Positions 28,876 through 39,639 of a stretch of 64,000 nt of DNA are shown one piece after another (within the stretch, counting starts at the first letter, position 1; every line of letters starts with the position of its first letter). The stretch comes from Beijerinckiaceae bacterium (lineage in GTDB: Bacteria > Pseudomonadota > Alphaproteobacteria > Rhizobiales > Beijerinckiaceae): the NCBI GenBank assembly GCA_947476075.1, contig CANJPM010000001.1, forward strand, positions 1 to 64,000, in the 5' to 3' direction. The position numbers and the translations under genes were made by a program. The notes beneath the pieces are model-generated. The model saw nothing but the letters and a program-made list of their open reading frames with translations. It was not told the origin of the DNA and did not search any database.

Positions 28876-28895
28876 GCTGTTTTGGATTTCCAGAT

Positions 28896-28930
28896 AAAAA
28901 AACCCCGGAGCTTGCTCCGGGGTTTTTGTT
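28896..28930. terminator. bidirectional rho-independent terminator between convergent atpF and gcvPB
   Basis: AAAAAAACCCCGGAGC-TT-GCTCCGGGGTTTTTG; 9-bp GC stem flanked by A and T tracts. Confidence 0.92.
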
Positions 28931-28945
28931 TTTCGAGGCGTCGGG

Positions 28946-30526
28946 CTATTGCGCCGCCTCGTCCTCGACGAAAGGCGCAGGCTTTGTCCAGCGCAGGATC
29001 GGCTGGCGGGCGGCGCGCGTCTCATCGAGCCTCCGGAGCGGCGCATAATATGGCGCGCCGGAGAAACGCTCCAGCTCGCCCCGGCGCACGCTGAAGGTAA
29101 GGTCGCGCAAGGTCATGATGAACAGGTCGATCGAGGCGCGCGATTCGGATTCGGTAGGCTCGATCAGCATCGCGCCATGCACCACCAGCGGGAAATACAT
29201 CGTCATCGGATGATAGCCCTCGTCAATCATCGCCTTGGCGAAATCGAGCGTGGTGATTCCGGTGTCCTTCAGCCAATTGTCGTCAAACAGGGCTTCGTGC
29301 ATGCACGGGCGGTCGCCGAAGGGCGCGCTCATCACGTCGCCCAATCCCACGCGCACGTAATTGGCGTTGAGCACGGCGTCTTCCGACGCCTGCCGCAGAC
29401 CGTCGGCGCCGTGCGACATCATGTAGGAGAGCGCGCGCACGAACATGCCCATCTGGCCGTGGAACGCGGTGAGGCGCCCGAACGCCGCGCCCTCTCCAGC
29501 CTCTTCCACGAGCGTCAGAATCTCCAAATCGGCGCCTGCGCGGCGCAGGAAGGGCGCGGGCGCGAATGGCGCCAGAGCCTCCGATAACACCACGGGGCCA
29601 GCGCCGGGTCCGCCGCCGCCGTGTGGGGTCGAGAACGTCTTGTGCAGATTGATATGCATGGCGTCGACGCCAAGATCGACGGGGCGCACCTTGCCGACGA
29701 TGGCGTTGAAGTTTGCGCCATCGCAATAGAAATAGCCGCCCGCCTCATGGATCGCAGCTGCAATCTCCACCACTTCAGGTTCGAACAGCCCGCAGGTGTT
29801 GGGGTTGGTGAGCATGATTGCGGCCACATCCGGCCCGCATGCCTCGCGCACGGCCTGCGCGCTGACAGTGCCGTCTTCGCGCGCCGGGATCGCGCGCACT
29901 TCAAAGCCGATCAGCGCGGCGGTGGCGGGATTGGTGCCGTGGGCGCTGTCGGGCACGAGCACCACTTTGCGCGTCGAGCCTTCGCCGCGCGCTGCCAGGG
30001 CTGCCTTGATCGCCATCATGCCGCAGAGTTCGCCATGGGCGCCCGCCTTGGGCGACATTGCGACCGCATGGGCGCCGGTCAGCTCCATCAGCCAGCCCGA
30101 CAAAACCTCGATCAGCTCCAGCGCGCCCTGAACGGTTGAGGTCGGCTGCAACGGATGCACGTCGGCAAAGCCGGGCAGGCGCGCCAGCTTTTCGTTGAGG
30201 CGCGGATTGTGCTTCATCGTGCACGAGCCCAGCGGATAAAGCCCGGCGTCAATGGCGTAATTCTTCTGCGACAGGCGCACGTAATGGCGCATGGTTTCAG
30301 GCTCGGACAGGCCCGGCAGATCAAGCGGCGTTTTGCGGGCAAGCGCGGCAAGGCGCGGCGTGAACGCCTCTGGCTCGTCGATGTCGATCCCGCTGACTTC
30401 CGATCGGCCGATTTCGAAAATCAGCGCCTCGCGGGTTTGCAGCGCGCGGTTTCCCGTGAACGTCTTGCGATTATAGGCGGGCGCAGAATCGCCTGCGCCA
30501 GTGGGGCGGCCTTGATTGTTGAGCAT
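28946..30526 (-). CDS. gcvPB: glycine dehydrogenase (decarboxylating) subunit 2
   Basis: SLYPLGSCTMKHNPRLNE-like YPLGSCTMKHNPRLNEKLARLPGF; DGANFNAIVG; NLHKTFSTPHGGGGPGAGP. Confidence 0.95.
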   Translation of the reverse strand: MLNNQGRPTGAGDSAPAYNRKTFTGNRALQTREALIFEIGRSEVSGIDIDEPEAFTPRLAALARKTPLDLPGLSEPETMRHYVRLSQKNYAIDAGLYPLGSCTMKHNPRLNEKLARLPGFADVHPLQPTSTVQGALELIEVLSGWLMELTGAHAVAMSPKAGAHGELCGMMAIKAALAARGEGSTRKVVLVPDSAHGTNPATAALIGFEVRAIPAREDGTVSAQAVREACGPDVAAIMLTNPNTCGLFEPEVVEIAAAIHEAGGYFYCDGANFNAIVGKVRPVDLGVDAMHINLHKTFSTPHGGGGPGAGPVVLSEALAPFAPAPFLRRAGADLEILTLVEEAGEGAAFGRLTAFHGQMGMFVRALSYMMSHGADGLRQASEDAVLNANYVRVGLGDVMSAPFGDRPCMHEALFDDNWLKDTGITTLDFAKAMIDEGYHPMTMYFPLVVHGAMLIEPTESESRASIDLFIMTLRDLTFSVRRGELERFSGAPYYAPLRRLDETRAARQPILRWTKPAPFVEDEAAQ

Positions 30527-30537
30527 GAGAAGGCCCC

Positions 30538-31884
30538 TTAATGCGCGAGCTGGGAGGAGAGCGCGGCTACAAGCGCAGCGCGGTCGTCGTCGGTGTTGGT
30601 CTCAGTCGAGGCTATAAGCAACAGATCGTCGAGCCCTGCGCGCGGCAGCAGCCGCGACACCGGCACGCCGGCAAGTATCCGCTGCGCGGCAAGCCTTTCG
30701 ACAAGTTGGCTCGCATCGCCCTTCACGCGAATCGTGAACTCGTTGAAGAAATTTTCATTCAGCACCTCGACGCCCGGCACGCGCGCCAGCATGTCGGCGA
30801 GCTTCACGGCGTTTGCATGGTTGACGCGGGCCAAAGTGCGCAAGCCGCTCTCGCCAAGCAGCGTCATGTGAATCGAGAAAGCCAACGCGCACAGGCCTGA
30901 ATTGGTGCAGATGTTGGATGTGGCCTTCTCGCGGCGGATGTGCTGCTCGCGCGTTGAGAGCGTCAGCACAAAGCCGCGCTCAAAATTGGCGTCAATAGTT
31001 TGCCCGGCAAGGCGGCCCGGCATCTGGCGCACATATTTTTGACGCGTCGCGAACAGGCCGACATAAGGCCCGCCAAAGTTCAGCGCATTGCCGATGGATT
31101 GCCCCTCTCCCACAACAATGTCTGCGCCCATGGCGCCGGGCGGCTCGATCAGGCCCAGCGAGACAGCTTCCGTAAACACTGCGATCAACAAAGCGCCGTT
31201 CTCGTGGCATTTGGCGGCGAGCGCGCTCAGATCGCGCAGATTGCCGAACACGTCGGGCGTCTGAACGACGACGCAGGAGACAGTTTTGTCGATGCAGGCC
31301 AGCATGTCTTCGCCCGCCAGCACGTCGGGCGCCATGGTCATCACGTCGTCGCCAGCCATGCGCGAGAGCGTGCGCACCACTTCCGCGTAATGGGGGTGAA
31401 GGCCGCCCGACAGCACGGCCTTCTTGCGGCGCGTGATGCGGTGGGCCATCAGCACGGCTTCCGCGCAGCCGGTGGAGCCGTCATACATGGAGGAATTGGC
31501 CACCTCCATGCCGGTGAGGTTGGCGACCTGCGTTTGAAATTCAAACAGCATTTGCAGCGTGCCCTGCGCGATTTCGGGCTGGTAGGGCGTGTAGCTGGTC
31601 AGAAATTCCGAACGCTGGATCAGGTGATCGACGCTGGCGGGAACGTGATGGCGATAGGCGCCGGCGCCGACAAAAAACGGAACTGAGCCCGCCGCCACAT
31701 TGCGCGCGGCGATGGCCGACAGGATGCGCTCCACCTCCAGCTCGCCCTTGCGGCGCGGCAGGTCCGGCAATTCTTGCAGCAGTTTATCGGCTGGAACGTC
31801 GGCGAACAGCGCGTTGATATCGGGCGCGCCGATACGGCGCAGCATGCTGGTGCGATCTTCTGGAGTCAGCGGCAAATAGCGCAT
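30538..31884 (-). CDS. gcvPA: glycine dehydrogenase (decarboxylating) subunit 1
   Basis: [19 protein letters not shown]...[42 protein letters not shown]. Confidence 0.95.
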   Translation of the reverse strand: MRYLPLTPEDRTSMLRRIGAPDINALFADVPADKLLQELPDLPRRKGELEVERILSAIAARNVAAGSVPFFVGAGAYRHHVPASVDHLIQRSEFLTSYTPYQPEIAQGTLQMLFEFQTQVANLTGMEVANSSMYDGSTGCAEAVLMAHRITRRKKAVLSGGLHPHYAEVVRTLSRMAGDDVMTMAPDVLAGEDMLACIDKTVSCVVVQTPDVFGNLRDLSALAAKCHENGALLIAVFTEAVSLGLIEPPGAMGADIVVGEGQSIGNALNFGGPYVGLFATRQKYVRQMPGRLAGQTIDANFERGFVLTLSTREQHIRREKATSNICTNSGLCALAFSIHMTLLGESGLRTLARVNHANAVKLADMLARVPGVEVLNENFFNEFTIRVKGDASQLVERLAAQRILAGVPVSRLLPRAGLDDLLLIASTETNTDDDRAALVAALSSQLAH

Positions 31885-31908
31885 GATGTGACCTTTGCGG
31901 CGGAAAAA

Positions 31909-32286
31909 TTAATCGAGCGTCTTGAGGAAATCGCGATAGGCGGCCTCGTCCATCAGGGAGTCGAGTTCCCCCTTGTCCGCCAGCTTGATCTTCAGGAACC
32001 AGCCCTGCCCAAGCGGATCTTCGTTGACGGAGGCGGGCGCGCCTTCAAGGTCTGAATTCACCTCGACGACGTCGCCGCTGACGGGCGCATAGACTTCGCT
32101 GGCGGCTTTCACGCTTTCAACGACGGCGGCCTGATCGCCCTTGCCGAAACTGGCGCCGACCTGCGGCAGTTCAACGAACACAACGTCGCCCAATTGCTTT
32201 TGCGCGTAATCGCTGATGCCGATCTGTCCAATGTCTCCATTAATGCGGATGTATTCGTGGTCTTTGGTGTAGCGAACGTCAGTCAT
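31909..32286 (-). CDS. gcvH: glycine cleavage system H protein
   Basis: YTKDHEYIRINGDIGQIGISDYAQKQLGDVVFVELP...VESVKAASEVYAPVSGDVVEVN (lipoyl-lysine context). Confidence 0.95.
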   Translation of the reverse strand: MTDVRYTKDHEYIRINGDIGQIGISDYAQKQLGDVVFVELPQVGASFGKGDQAAVVESVKAASEVYAPVSGDVVEVNSDLEGAPASVNEDPLGQGWFLKIKLADKGELDSLMDEAAYRDFLKTLD

Positions 32287-32299
32287 GGAAAGGCTCCGG

Positions 32300-33427
32300 T
32301 CAGCGGATGTAATTGTGGGGAACGAAAGGCATGGGGACGATGCGCGCAGGCAAAGCCTTGCCGCGCACGATGATATGAAGCTGCGTATCGTCGCCCGCAT
32401 GAGGGAGCGCGACATAGCCCATGGCGATGCAGCGCTCCAGCGAGGGCGCAAAGCTGCCCGAGGTGACGACGCCGACGATCTCGCCATCGGTCGTTGTGAT
32501 CTGCGCGCCCTCGCGTGCGGGCTGGCGACCCTCCAGCAGCAGGCCGATGCGCTTGCGGGCGGGGCCGTCGCGCAATTCGCGCTGAATGCGTTCTGCACCC
32601 GCAAACCCGCCCCCAATGCGGCGGCGCTTGCCGATGGACCATGCAAGGCCCGCTTCAACCGGCGATGTGCTCTCGTCGATGTCGTGGCCATAGAGGCAGA
32701 GGCCGGCTTCCAGCCGCAGCGAATCGCGGGCGCCGAGGCCTGCAAGCTTGACGCGCTCGTCGTCGAGCAAATCGTTGGCGAAGGCGTCGATTTGACTGGC
32801 GGGCAGGGAGATTTCATACCCGTCTTCGCCGGTATAGCCCGAGCGGGTAATCAGGGCGGCGCCAATCGTCATGAAGCTCATGAACGCCATGGCCTCGATT
32901 CCAGGCAGGCGGTCCTTCAGCGCCTCAACCGCGCGCGGGCCTTGCAGCGCGATCAGCGCGCGTTCGTTCAGAACCTGCATGTCGATGCCTGACCCTTGGA
33001 GGCTTTGGGCCAGATGGGCGACGTCGACTGCTTTGCGGCCTGCATTGACCACGAGAAACAGACGCTCGATCCCCGCAGCGGCGGGCAGTCGCGTGACCAT
33101 CAGATCGTCGATGATGCCGCCGTCATTGTTGAGAAATTGCGCGTAGCGGGTGCGGTTTTCGGCAAGGTCGGCAATGTCGGCGGCCACCAGACGCTCAAGG
33201 GCGGCGATGGCGCCGGCGCCCTCCAGTATGATCTGGCCCATGTGCGACACGTCGAACAGGCCCGCGTTCTGTCGTGTCCATTTATGCTCGGCGATGAGGC
33301 CGTCAGCATATTGGATCGGCATGTCCCAACCGGCAAAGCCAGCCATGCGCGCGTGCAGGCGCACATGCAAAGCATGCAATGGAGTGACGTTGAGGACAGG
33401 CGGGGAAAGCGATTCGCTTTGCGACAT
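32300..33427 (-). CDS. gcvT: glycine cleavage system T protein (aminomethyltransferase)
   Basis: PLHALHVRLHARMAGFAGWDMPIQYADGLIAEHKWTRQNAGLFDVSHMGQ; RSGYTGEDGYEISLP. Confidence 0.95.
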   Translation of the reverse strand: MSQSESLSPPVLNVTPLHALHVRLHARMAGFAGWDMPIQYADGLIAEHKWTRQNAGLFDVSHMGQIILEGAGAIAALERLVAADIADLAENRTRYAQFLNNDGGIIDDLMVTRLPAAAGIERLFLVVNAGRKAVDVAHLAQSLQGSGIDMQVLNERALIALQGPRAVEALKDRLPGIEAMAFMSFMTIGAALITRSGYTGEDGYEISLPASQIDAFANDLLDDERVKLAGLGARDSLRLEAGLCLYGHDIDESTSPVEAGLAWSIGKRRRIGGGFAGAERIQRELRDGPARKRIGLLLEGRQPAREGAQITTTDGEIVGVVTSGSFAPSLERCIAMGYVALPHAGDDTQLHIIVRGKALPARIVPMPFVPHNYIR

Positions 33428-33487
33428 TGGGCACCGGAATTCGAGACGCTGAAGCACATCCAGCTCGCGCCGGATTTGCAATTCGCG

Positions 33488-33695
33488 CCCCCTCTGTCCC
33501 GTGACCTGAGAGATTTCCCGTCCAAGCGCAGCAAGCTGCTGCTCAGAGGTTACGCCCTTCGGTGTGCGAACGCTTTGCAGCGAACGCAGCTTTCCAGAGT
33601 GTCATCCTGTCGCGGTCCATTTGCCTGAGCGTTTCCGGGGCGGTTGCGCCTTCGGCGCCGACGGGCGAACCCGCCGGACTCTTCCGCGACAGATC
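33488..33695 (-). ncRNA. tandem glycine riboswitch (gcvT motif), two aptamers
   Basis: Minus strand reads CTGTCGCGGAAGAGTCC...GGCGCCGAAGGCGCAACCGCCCCGGAAACGCTCAGGCAAATGGACCGCGACAG then GATGACACTCTGGAAAG...CACCGAAGGGCGTAAC...GGAAATCTCTCAGGTCACGGGACAGAGGGGG; two copies of the GCCGAAGG/CTCAGG(C/T)-A-GGAC signature, about 60 nt upstream of gcvT. Confidence 0.92.
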
Positions 33696-33780
33696 TTTAA
33701 CTGACGGTTGGAAACTAACGGCGGGCGCCTGCAAGTCAAGCCCGCACTCGTCCTTAACTACAGATAGTGCGATTGGCAGA

Positions 33781-34383
33781 TCAGCGCCGCGCGCCGCCGT
33801 CTATGCTGACGACGATGTCGTAATCCTCGTTCGCAGCTTCATTGATATACGGTACGGAGATTTCCTCCGTCACCACTGCAAAGCTGTTTTGCGATTGGCC
33901 CGCCGGTATCGAGGCGGGAGCCTTGTAGCTGCGTGAGGCCACCGGCTTGTCGACGCCGTCTTTCTTGATGGCGACGGTGATCGGCACGGTGAAGGACGAG
34001 GGGGCGCCGGCGGGCCCAAGCAATACCTTGCCTTCGACTCCGACTTTCAGAATCAGCTGATTTCCCACCACGCGGCATTCGCGGGCGAGTTCGCCGAGCG
34101 AGAACTGGTAGCGCACGTTGCGGCTGTCCTGCCCGCCCGCATAGACGCGCTGGGCGGCGCCGCCTTCCTTCACTTCGATGCCGGGGCAGACGAGGTTTTG
34201 CGGCGGCTCGATGGCGCCCGGCTGCACGGGCGGCGGCGCTGTGGTGGAGTTGAACGCGAGCAGATTTCCAAACGTGCCGCCAATGCCTGCGTTCTCGGGT
34301 CCGCCCGAACAGGCGGCGAGCAGAGACAGGGTCATGGTCGCGAGCAGGATGCGCGGGCCAAACGACAAATCTTGCAAACGCAT
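33781..34383 (-). CDS. hypothetical lipoprotein
   Basis: Lipobox-like LSLLAACSGG near N-terminus; start MRLQDLSFGPRIL. Confidence 0.65.
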   Translation of the reverse strand: MRLQDLSFGPRILLATMTLSLLAACSGGPENAGIGGTFGNLLAFNSTTAPPPVQPGAIEPPQNLVCPGIEVKEGGAAQRVYAGGQDSRNVRYQFSLGELARECRVVGNQLILKVGVEGKVLLGPAGAPSSFTVPITVAIKKDGVDKPVASRSYKAPASIPAGQSQNSFAVVTEEISVPYINEAANEDYDIVVSIDGGARR

Positions 34384-34492
34384 GTCAAACTCCAAACCGG
34401 GGGCCGCCGCACGCAGAAGCAGAAAGAATACGGCCCGAATGCAGGAAAAATACACCAGCCAGACCGGACGCGCCAGCCAAAGGCAAATCCGC

Positions 34493-35026
34493 TTACGGCA
34501 AGCGCTCAAAGCCTTCCCTGAAGCCGTTCAGGCTCATCGGAATGCCGGTGCCCTGTTCGGGCGTCTCAAACACGATGAACACCGCGTTCTTGCCGGTGCG
34601 AAGGTCGTCCAGCAATTTGTCGTCCATCACCACTTCGGCGACGCAGCCCGTAGGCAGGCAACGCACGAAACCGGCGCGGCCCTTGTCGGCGGCGTCAATA
34701 TTGAGACCAAGGCCAGCAGGCAGCAAAACGCCCAGCGGCGCGATGACGCGCAACAGCCGCGACTTGCCGTCGGCCGTCTTCAGCACGATGACGACAAGGT
34801 TCATATTGGGCTTGTCTTCAGCCGCAACAGATTGAATCAACGCGCATTGCTCGCGCGCGGCGCCCGGCGGCGTCTCGCAGCGCATCTCCCAATCGCCATG
34901 CTTGCCGCGCACCGCCGATTGCGCGGCGGCGGGGCTGGCGAGAGCCGCGCTCAGGACAGCGCCGACAAGGGCGCCCGCGGCGCCGATCCGCAACGCGGTG
35001 AAATTGATCCCCTGAAACCGGCCCAT
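34493..35026 (-). CDS. invasion-associated locus B (IalB) family protein
   Basis: Signal peptide; GKHGDWEMRCETPPGAAREQCALIQSVAAEDKPNMNLVVIVLKT...FVRCLPTGCVAEVVMDDKLL. Confidence 0.85.
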   Translation of the reverse strand: MGRFQGINFTALRIGAAGALVGAVLSAALASPAAAQSAVRGKHGDWEMRCETPPGAAREQCALIQSVAAEDKPNMNLVVIVLKTADGKSRLLRVIAPLGVLLPAGLGLNIDAADKGRAGFVRCLPTGCVAEVVMDDKLLDDLRTGKNAVFIVFETPEQGTGIPMSLNGFREGFERLP

Positions 35027-35194
35027 AGACGCTCCTGATAGCCGCACGCTCGATTCGCGGCGCGGCGATTATGGCGGGAGGGACGCGCCCCGACAACGTG
35101 CAGTCTCGCTGGAGACGACGATCATTTGCCCTTGGCTTCCGCCATACCTCGATCTCCTGCCTCACGATGATCAAAGACTTTGGAGGAGGTTCTG

Positions 35195-35443
35195 ATTCGT
35201 GCCGCATGGGCGCATTCTCTCCCCGTGCGCTTTCCGACGGGGAACATGCGCAGGTTAGGCCTCGCGTCGAATCAGGCGATCTCCATGGCGGGGTTGCGCC
35301 AAGGCGCTCGCAGCGCAAGTCGATGTCATTCAGGTAGGTGTCACGCAGCCCGTTGCTGGCGGCGAGGGGATTGTCCGCAGCTCTATAAAAAGGGCGACGC
35401 CCTGAATATCGCCCTCGGCTTCAGGGCGCAGGCGACACGTTAT
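35195..35443 (-). pseudogene. parE-like toxin remnant (frameshifted, ATA in place of start)
   Basis: Across frames: TCRLRPEAEGDIQGVALFIE / ADNPLAASNGLRDTYLNDIDLRCERLGATPPWRSPDSTRG / LRMFPVGKRTGRECAHAAR, matching the order of ParE landmarks. Confidence 0.6.
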
Positions 35444-35619
35444 TGCGCCGTCAGCCTGGCGTTCAGCTTCTCGCGGATGCGCTCAAAAGCCTGCGCTGCG
35501 TCAACGGCCTGCCCGCTGGCAAGGCCTTCATCCCACTGGCGGCCAAGCTTTTCTATGGCCCGCGTGCGCTGCTCGCGGCGCTGGACGACTGCGACGCTCA
35601 TTTTCTCAACATTGGCCAT
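35440..35619 (-). CDS. truncated ParD-like antitoxin (RHH core apparently deleted)
   Basis: MANVEKMSVAVV joined directly to RREQRTRAIEKLGRQWDEGLASGQAVDAAQAFERIREKLNARLTAQ. Confidence 0.6.
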   Translation of the reverse strand: MANVEKMSVAVVQRREQRTRAIEKLGRQWDEGLASGQAVDAAQAFERIREKLNARLTAQ

Positions 35620-35899
35620 AGGCGTGTGCTCCATTTGTTCCAGGGTGAGCAAGATCGCCGCCTCTGGCAAGGAGTGAAAAAGAAGGAGCGTCGCCGCCCT
35701 GACCATGCTCCCGAAAAAGTGCTGGGCGGGCGGGGGTTTTTCCCTCGCGCGCCTTTATGCCGCATCGGGCGCGCTGAAACGCCGTGTTGCGCTGGCGCGG
35801 AGTTTATGGTTGGAACAGGGGCAGCAAATTTATGCGATTATCCGTTGGTCCGGGCGTGTCACGCCCTGATCGGAAAGCCGAGCGGGAGCGACAATTCTC

Positions 35900-36799
35900 A
35901 TGATGTTTCAAGTGAAGGGCTGCAAAGCTGTTCAAAGCCTGGCCGTCGCGGCGGGCGCAGCCCTCTCGGGCGCCTTCCTTTCCGCCAGCGCCGCGTTCGC
36001 GCAGGGGGCCGATTTTCTTCTGGGCGCGCCGCGCGCAGGTCAGATGACGCTGCCGGTTCCTGTAACGCCGATCGCACGCGAGATGAACTTTTTCCACGAC
36101 GCGATCCTGTTGCCGATCATCACCGTGATCTGCCTGTTCGTGCTGGCGCTTCTGGTGATCGTCGTCGCCAAGTTCAATGAGAAGGCGAACCCGACGCCCT
36201 CGCGCACCACCCATCACACCGGCCTTGAAATCGCCTGGACGATTATTCCGGTGCTGATTCTGATTGTTATCGCTGTTCCCTCGTTTCGCTTGCTGAACCA
36301 TCAGCTCACGATGCCGAATGCGGACATGACGCTGAAGGTGACAGGCAATTCCTCATGGGCGTGGACCTGGACCTATCCCAAGGATGAGGGCGGCGGCTTT
36401 GAGTTTCAGGCTCGCCTGCTCGATCAGGACAAGCTGCCCGCAGGCAAGCTGAAGCTGCTCGACGTTGACAATGAGGCCGTCGTGCCGGTTAACAAGACTG
36501 TGCGCTTGCAGGTGACGGCGGACGTGGTCGGCATCATCCACGGCTTCGTGATCCCCTCCTTTGGCGTGCGTATCGACGCGGTTCCCGGACGTCTCAACGA
36601 GACATGGTTCAAGGCCGAGAAGGAAGGCGTCTATTACGGGCAGTGCTCTAAAATCTGCGGCAAGGACCACGCCTATATGCCGGTCGTCATTCGCGTCGTC
36701 AGCGAAGAGGCCTACAAGGTGTGGCTCGAAAAAGCCCGCAAGGAATATGCGCAAATCGAAAGCCCCGTTCGCGTCGCCGACGCGTCCGCTGCGCGCTGA
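35900..36799 (+). CDS. ctaC: cytochrome c oxidase subunit II
   Basis: CuA motif YYGQCSKICGKDHAYMPVVIRVV; TM hairpin and signal peptide. Confidence 0.96.
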   Translation: MMFQVKGCKAVQSLAVAAGAALSGAFLSASAAFAQGADFLLGAPRAGQMTLPVPVTPIAREMNFFHDAILLPIITVICLFVLALLVIVVAKFNEKANPTPSRTTHHTGLEIAWTIIPVLILIVIAVPSFRLLNHQLTMPNADMTLKVTGNSSWAWTWTYPKDEGGGFEFQARLLDQDKLPAGKLKLLDVDNEAVVPVNKTVRLQVTADVVGIIHGFVIPSFGVRIDAVPGRLNETWFKAEKEGVYYGQCSKICGKDHAYMPVVIRVVSEEAYKVWLEKARKEYAQIESPVRVADASAAR

Positions 36800-36840
36800 A
36801 CTTTCGCGCACACTGAAAATTTTTGATCGAGGATAGACAG

Positions 36841-38505
36841 ATGGCAAGTCATTCTGAGGCCCATCACGAGGATCATGCGCATGGCACGCCGACAGGCTGG
36901 CGCCGGTACATGTATTCGACCAACCACAAGGACATCGGCACGCTCTATCTGATCTTCGCCATTGGCGCGGGTTTGATCGGCGCGGCGATGTCGGTTGCGA
37001 TGCGCATGGAGCTGGCGGGAACCGGCCTTGGCGTGTTCCCCTGGATCTCGCAGATCATGGCGGGAGACGGCTCTATCGACGCCGCCAAGCACATGTACAA
37101 CGTGTTCATCACCGGGCACGGCGTCATCATGATCTTCTTCATGGTCATGCCGGCGCTGATCGGGGGCTTTGGAAACTGGTTCGTCCCGCTGATGATCGGC
37201 GCGCCGGACATGGCCTTCCCGCGCATGAACAACATCTCTTTCTGGTTGTTGCCGGCCTCGTTCCTGCTGCTCGTCACATCGATGTTCGTCGAGGGCGCGC
37301 CTGGCATGCACGGTTTTGGCGGCGGCTGGGTCATGTATCCGCCGCTCTCGTCCAACGCCGGCCATCCCGGCCCGTCGATGGACTTCGTGATCCTGTCGCT
37401 GCATCTGGCCGGCGCCTCGTCGATCCTCGGTGCGATCAATTTCATCACCACGATCTTCAACATGCGCGCGCCGGGCATGACCCTGCATCGCATGCCGTTG
37501 TTTGCGTGGTCGGTGCTCATCACCGCCTTCCTGCTCGTGCTGTCGCTGCCGGTTCTGGCGGGCGCCATCACGATGTTGTTGACGGACCGCAATTTCGGCA
37601 CGGCGTTCTTTGACCCGGCCGGGGGCGGCGATCCGATCCTGTTCCAGCATTTGTTCTGGTTCTTTGGTCATCCGGAAGTCTACATTCTCATTCTTCCCGG
37701 TTTTGGCCTGATCAGCCACATCATCTCGACTTTCTCGCGCAAGCCCATCTTCGGTTATCTGGGCATGGCTTACGCGATGGTGGCGATTGGCGCGGTTGGC
37801 TTCGTCGTGTGGGCTCACCACATGTACACGGTCGGACTGTCGCTCAACACGCAGCGCTATTTCGTGTTCGCCACGATGGTGATTGCGGTCCCGACCGGCG
37901 TGAAGATCTTCTCATGGATTGCGACGATGTGGGGCGGGTCGATCTCGTTCCGTACGCCGATGCTGTGGGCGGTCGGCTTCATCTTCCTGTTCACGGTGGG
38001 CGGCGTCACCGGCGTCGTGCTTGCGAACGCGGGCATCGATCGTCAGTTGCACGAAACCTATTACGTGGTCGCCCACTTCCATTACGTGCTGTCTCTGGGC
38101 GCCGTGTTCGCGTTATTTGCGGGCTTCTACTACTGGTTCCCGAAAATGTCGGGCTACATGTACAACGAGACGCTCGGCAAGATTCACTTCTGGATGATGT
38201 TTGTGGGCGTGAACGTCACGTTCTTCCCGCAGCATTTCCTGGGTCTGGCCGGTATGCCGCGTCGTTACGTGGATTACCCGGAAGTGTTCCTGCTCTGGAA
38301 CCAGATCTCGTCGTATGGCTCGTATCTGTCCGGCGCAGGCGCTCTCTTCTTCCTCTTCATCGTGTGGGAAGCGTTCGCGAAGAAGCGTCTGGCTGGCGAC
38401 AATCCGTGGGGCGTTGGCGCCACGACGCTGGAATGGACGTTGCCCTCGCCGCCGCCGTTCCATCAATACGAGACGCTGCCGCGCATCACCGGCTCGGATC
38501 ACTAA
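36841..38505 (+). CDS. ctaD: cytochrome c oxidase subunit I
   Basis: [28 protein letters not shown]...[20 protein letters not shown]...[14 protein letters not shown]. Confidence 0.98.
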   Translation: MASHSEAHHEDHAHGTPTGWRRYMYSTNHKDIGTLYLIFAIGAGLIGAAMSVAMRMELAGTGLGVFPWISQIMAGDGSIDAAKHMYNVFITGHGVIMIFFMVMPALIGGFGNWFVPLMIGAPDMAFPRMNNISFWLLPASFLLLVTSMFVEGAPGMHGFGGGWVMYPPLSSNAGHPGPSMDFVILSLHLAGASSILGAINFITTIFNMRAPGMTLHRMPLFAWSVLITAFLLVLSLPVLAGAITMLLTDRNFGTAFFDPAGGGDPILFQHLFWFFGHPEVYILILPGFGLISHIISTFSRKPIFGYLGMAYAMVAIGAVGFVVWAHHMYTVGLSLNTQRYFVFATMVIAVPTGVKIFSWIATMWGGSISFRTPMLWAVGFIFLFTVGGVTGVVLANAGIDRQLHETYYVVAHFHYVLSLGAVFALFAGFYYWFPKMSGYMYNETLGKIHFWMMFVGVNVTFFPQHFLGLAGMPRRYVDYPEVFLLWNQISSYGSYLSGAGALFFLFIVWEAFAKKRLAGDNPWGVGATTLEWTLPSPPPFHQYETLPRITGSDH

Positions 38506-38649
38506 GCATTCTCCGGCGGCCCTTTGGTCGCCGGAGCCTTCCCTAGAGCGGCGCGAAGAGTGCGCCGTTCCAGAGAGGGCTCCGCAACAGGACGTTTCCA
38601 CCCGTTGCAACCTTGTTGAGCGTCTCGACTGCAAACACAGGTCGGTTGA

Positions 38650-39618
38650 ATGAGCTTCGTCACGCAAAATGATGGATTGTCAGACAGCATGCGCATCGAC
38701 ATGCGCGTGTCTTGCGCGCGTCCGTCAGATTATCTGGCGCTTCTGAAGCCGCGCGTGATGTCGCTGGTCGTGCTCACCGCGCTGGCGGGCATGCTGATTG
38801 CTCCGCAGCCGCCCCACCCGGTGATCGGGTTTGCCGCGCTGCTCGCGATCGCCGTTGGCGCCGGCGCCTCGGGCGCGCTCAATATGTGGTATGATGCGGA
38901 CATTGACGCCCTGATGGCGCGCACTGCGACGCGCCCCGTCCCGTCTGGCCGCGTGACTCCCGGAGAGGCGCTCGCCTTCGGTCTGGTGCTGTCCGCATTG
39001 TCAGTTTTCACGCTTTGCGTGGTGTCGAACTGGCTGGCGGCGGGCTTGCTCGCTTTTACGATCTTCTTTTACGCCGTGATTTATACGATGTGGCTGAAGC
39101 GCTCGACGCCGCAGAACATTGTGATTGGCGGGGCGGCAGGAGCCTTTCCGCCCATCGTCGGCTTTGCTGCGGCGACTGGTTCGGTCTCGATTGAATCGGC
39201 GGTGCTGTTTGCGATCATCTTCATCTGGACGCCGCCGCATTTCTGGGCGCTGGCGCTCGTGAAGGCCGACGATTATGGCCGCGCCGGCGTGCCGATGATG
39301 CCCAACGCTTTGGGGCCGGACCGCACAAGACTTGAGATCTTGATCTATTCCATCGTCCTGGCGCCAGTTGGAGTGCTGCCCGCGCTGATGGGCTTCGCCT
39401 CGCTCGTTTATGGAGCGATCGCGACGCTCGGCGGGATCGCGATGCTGGTTTACGCATGGCGCGTTTATCGCCAGCGCGAAGGCGAGGCCGCCCGCAAGGC
39501 CTGCATGTCGTTGTTTGGCGTGTCGATCCTGTATCTGTTCGCATTGTTTTTGGTGATCGTCATCGAGAATGGCCCTGCTGCACTGGTCGTGCGCGCCTTC
39601 AACGCAGCGTTTGCCTGA
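38650..39618 (+). CDS. ctaB: heme o synthase (protoheme IX farnesyltransferase)
   Basis: [69 protein letters not shown]. Confidence 0.96.
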   Translation: MSFVTQNDGLSDSMRIDMRVSCARPSDYLALLKPRVMSLVVLTALAGMLIAPQPPHPVIGFAALLAIAVGAGASGALNMWYDADIDALMARTATRPVPSGRVTPGEALAFGLVLSALSVFTLCVVSNWLAAGLLAFTIFFYAVIYTMWLKRSTPQNIVIGGAAGAFPPIVGFAAATGSVSIESAVLFAIIFIWTPPHFWALALVKADDYGRAGVPMMPNALGPDRTRLEILIYSIVLAPVGVLPALMGFASLVYGAIATLGGIAMLVYAWRVYRQREGEAARKACMSLFGVSILYLFALFLVIVIENGPAALVVRAFNAAFA

Positions 39619-39639
39619 TGCGCGCACAGGAGAGGCGTC

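Noticed and set aside
34818-35318. 166-aa minus-strand ORF
   Set aside because: Its N-terminal part is one frame of the parE remnant read through into the IalB gene in another frame; not a credible protein.
36712-37821. 369-aa minus-strand ORF
   Set aside because: Antisense to ctaD; highly charged shadow composition.
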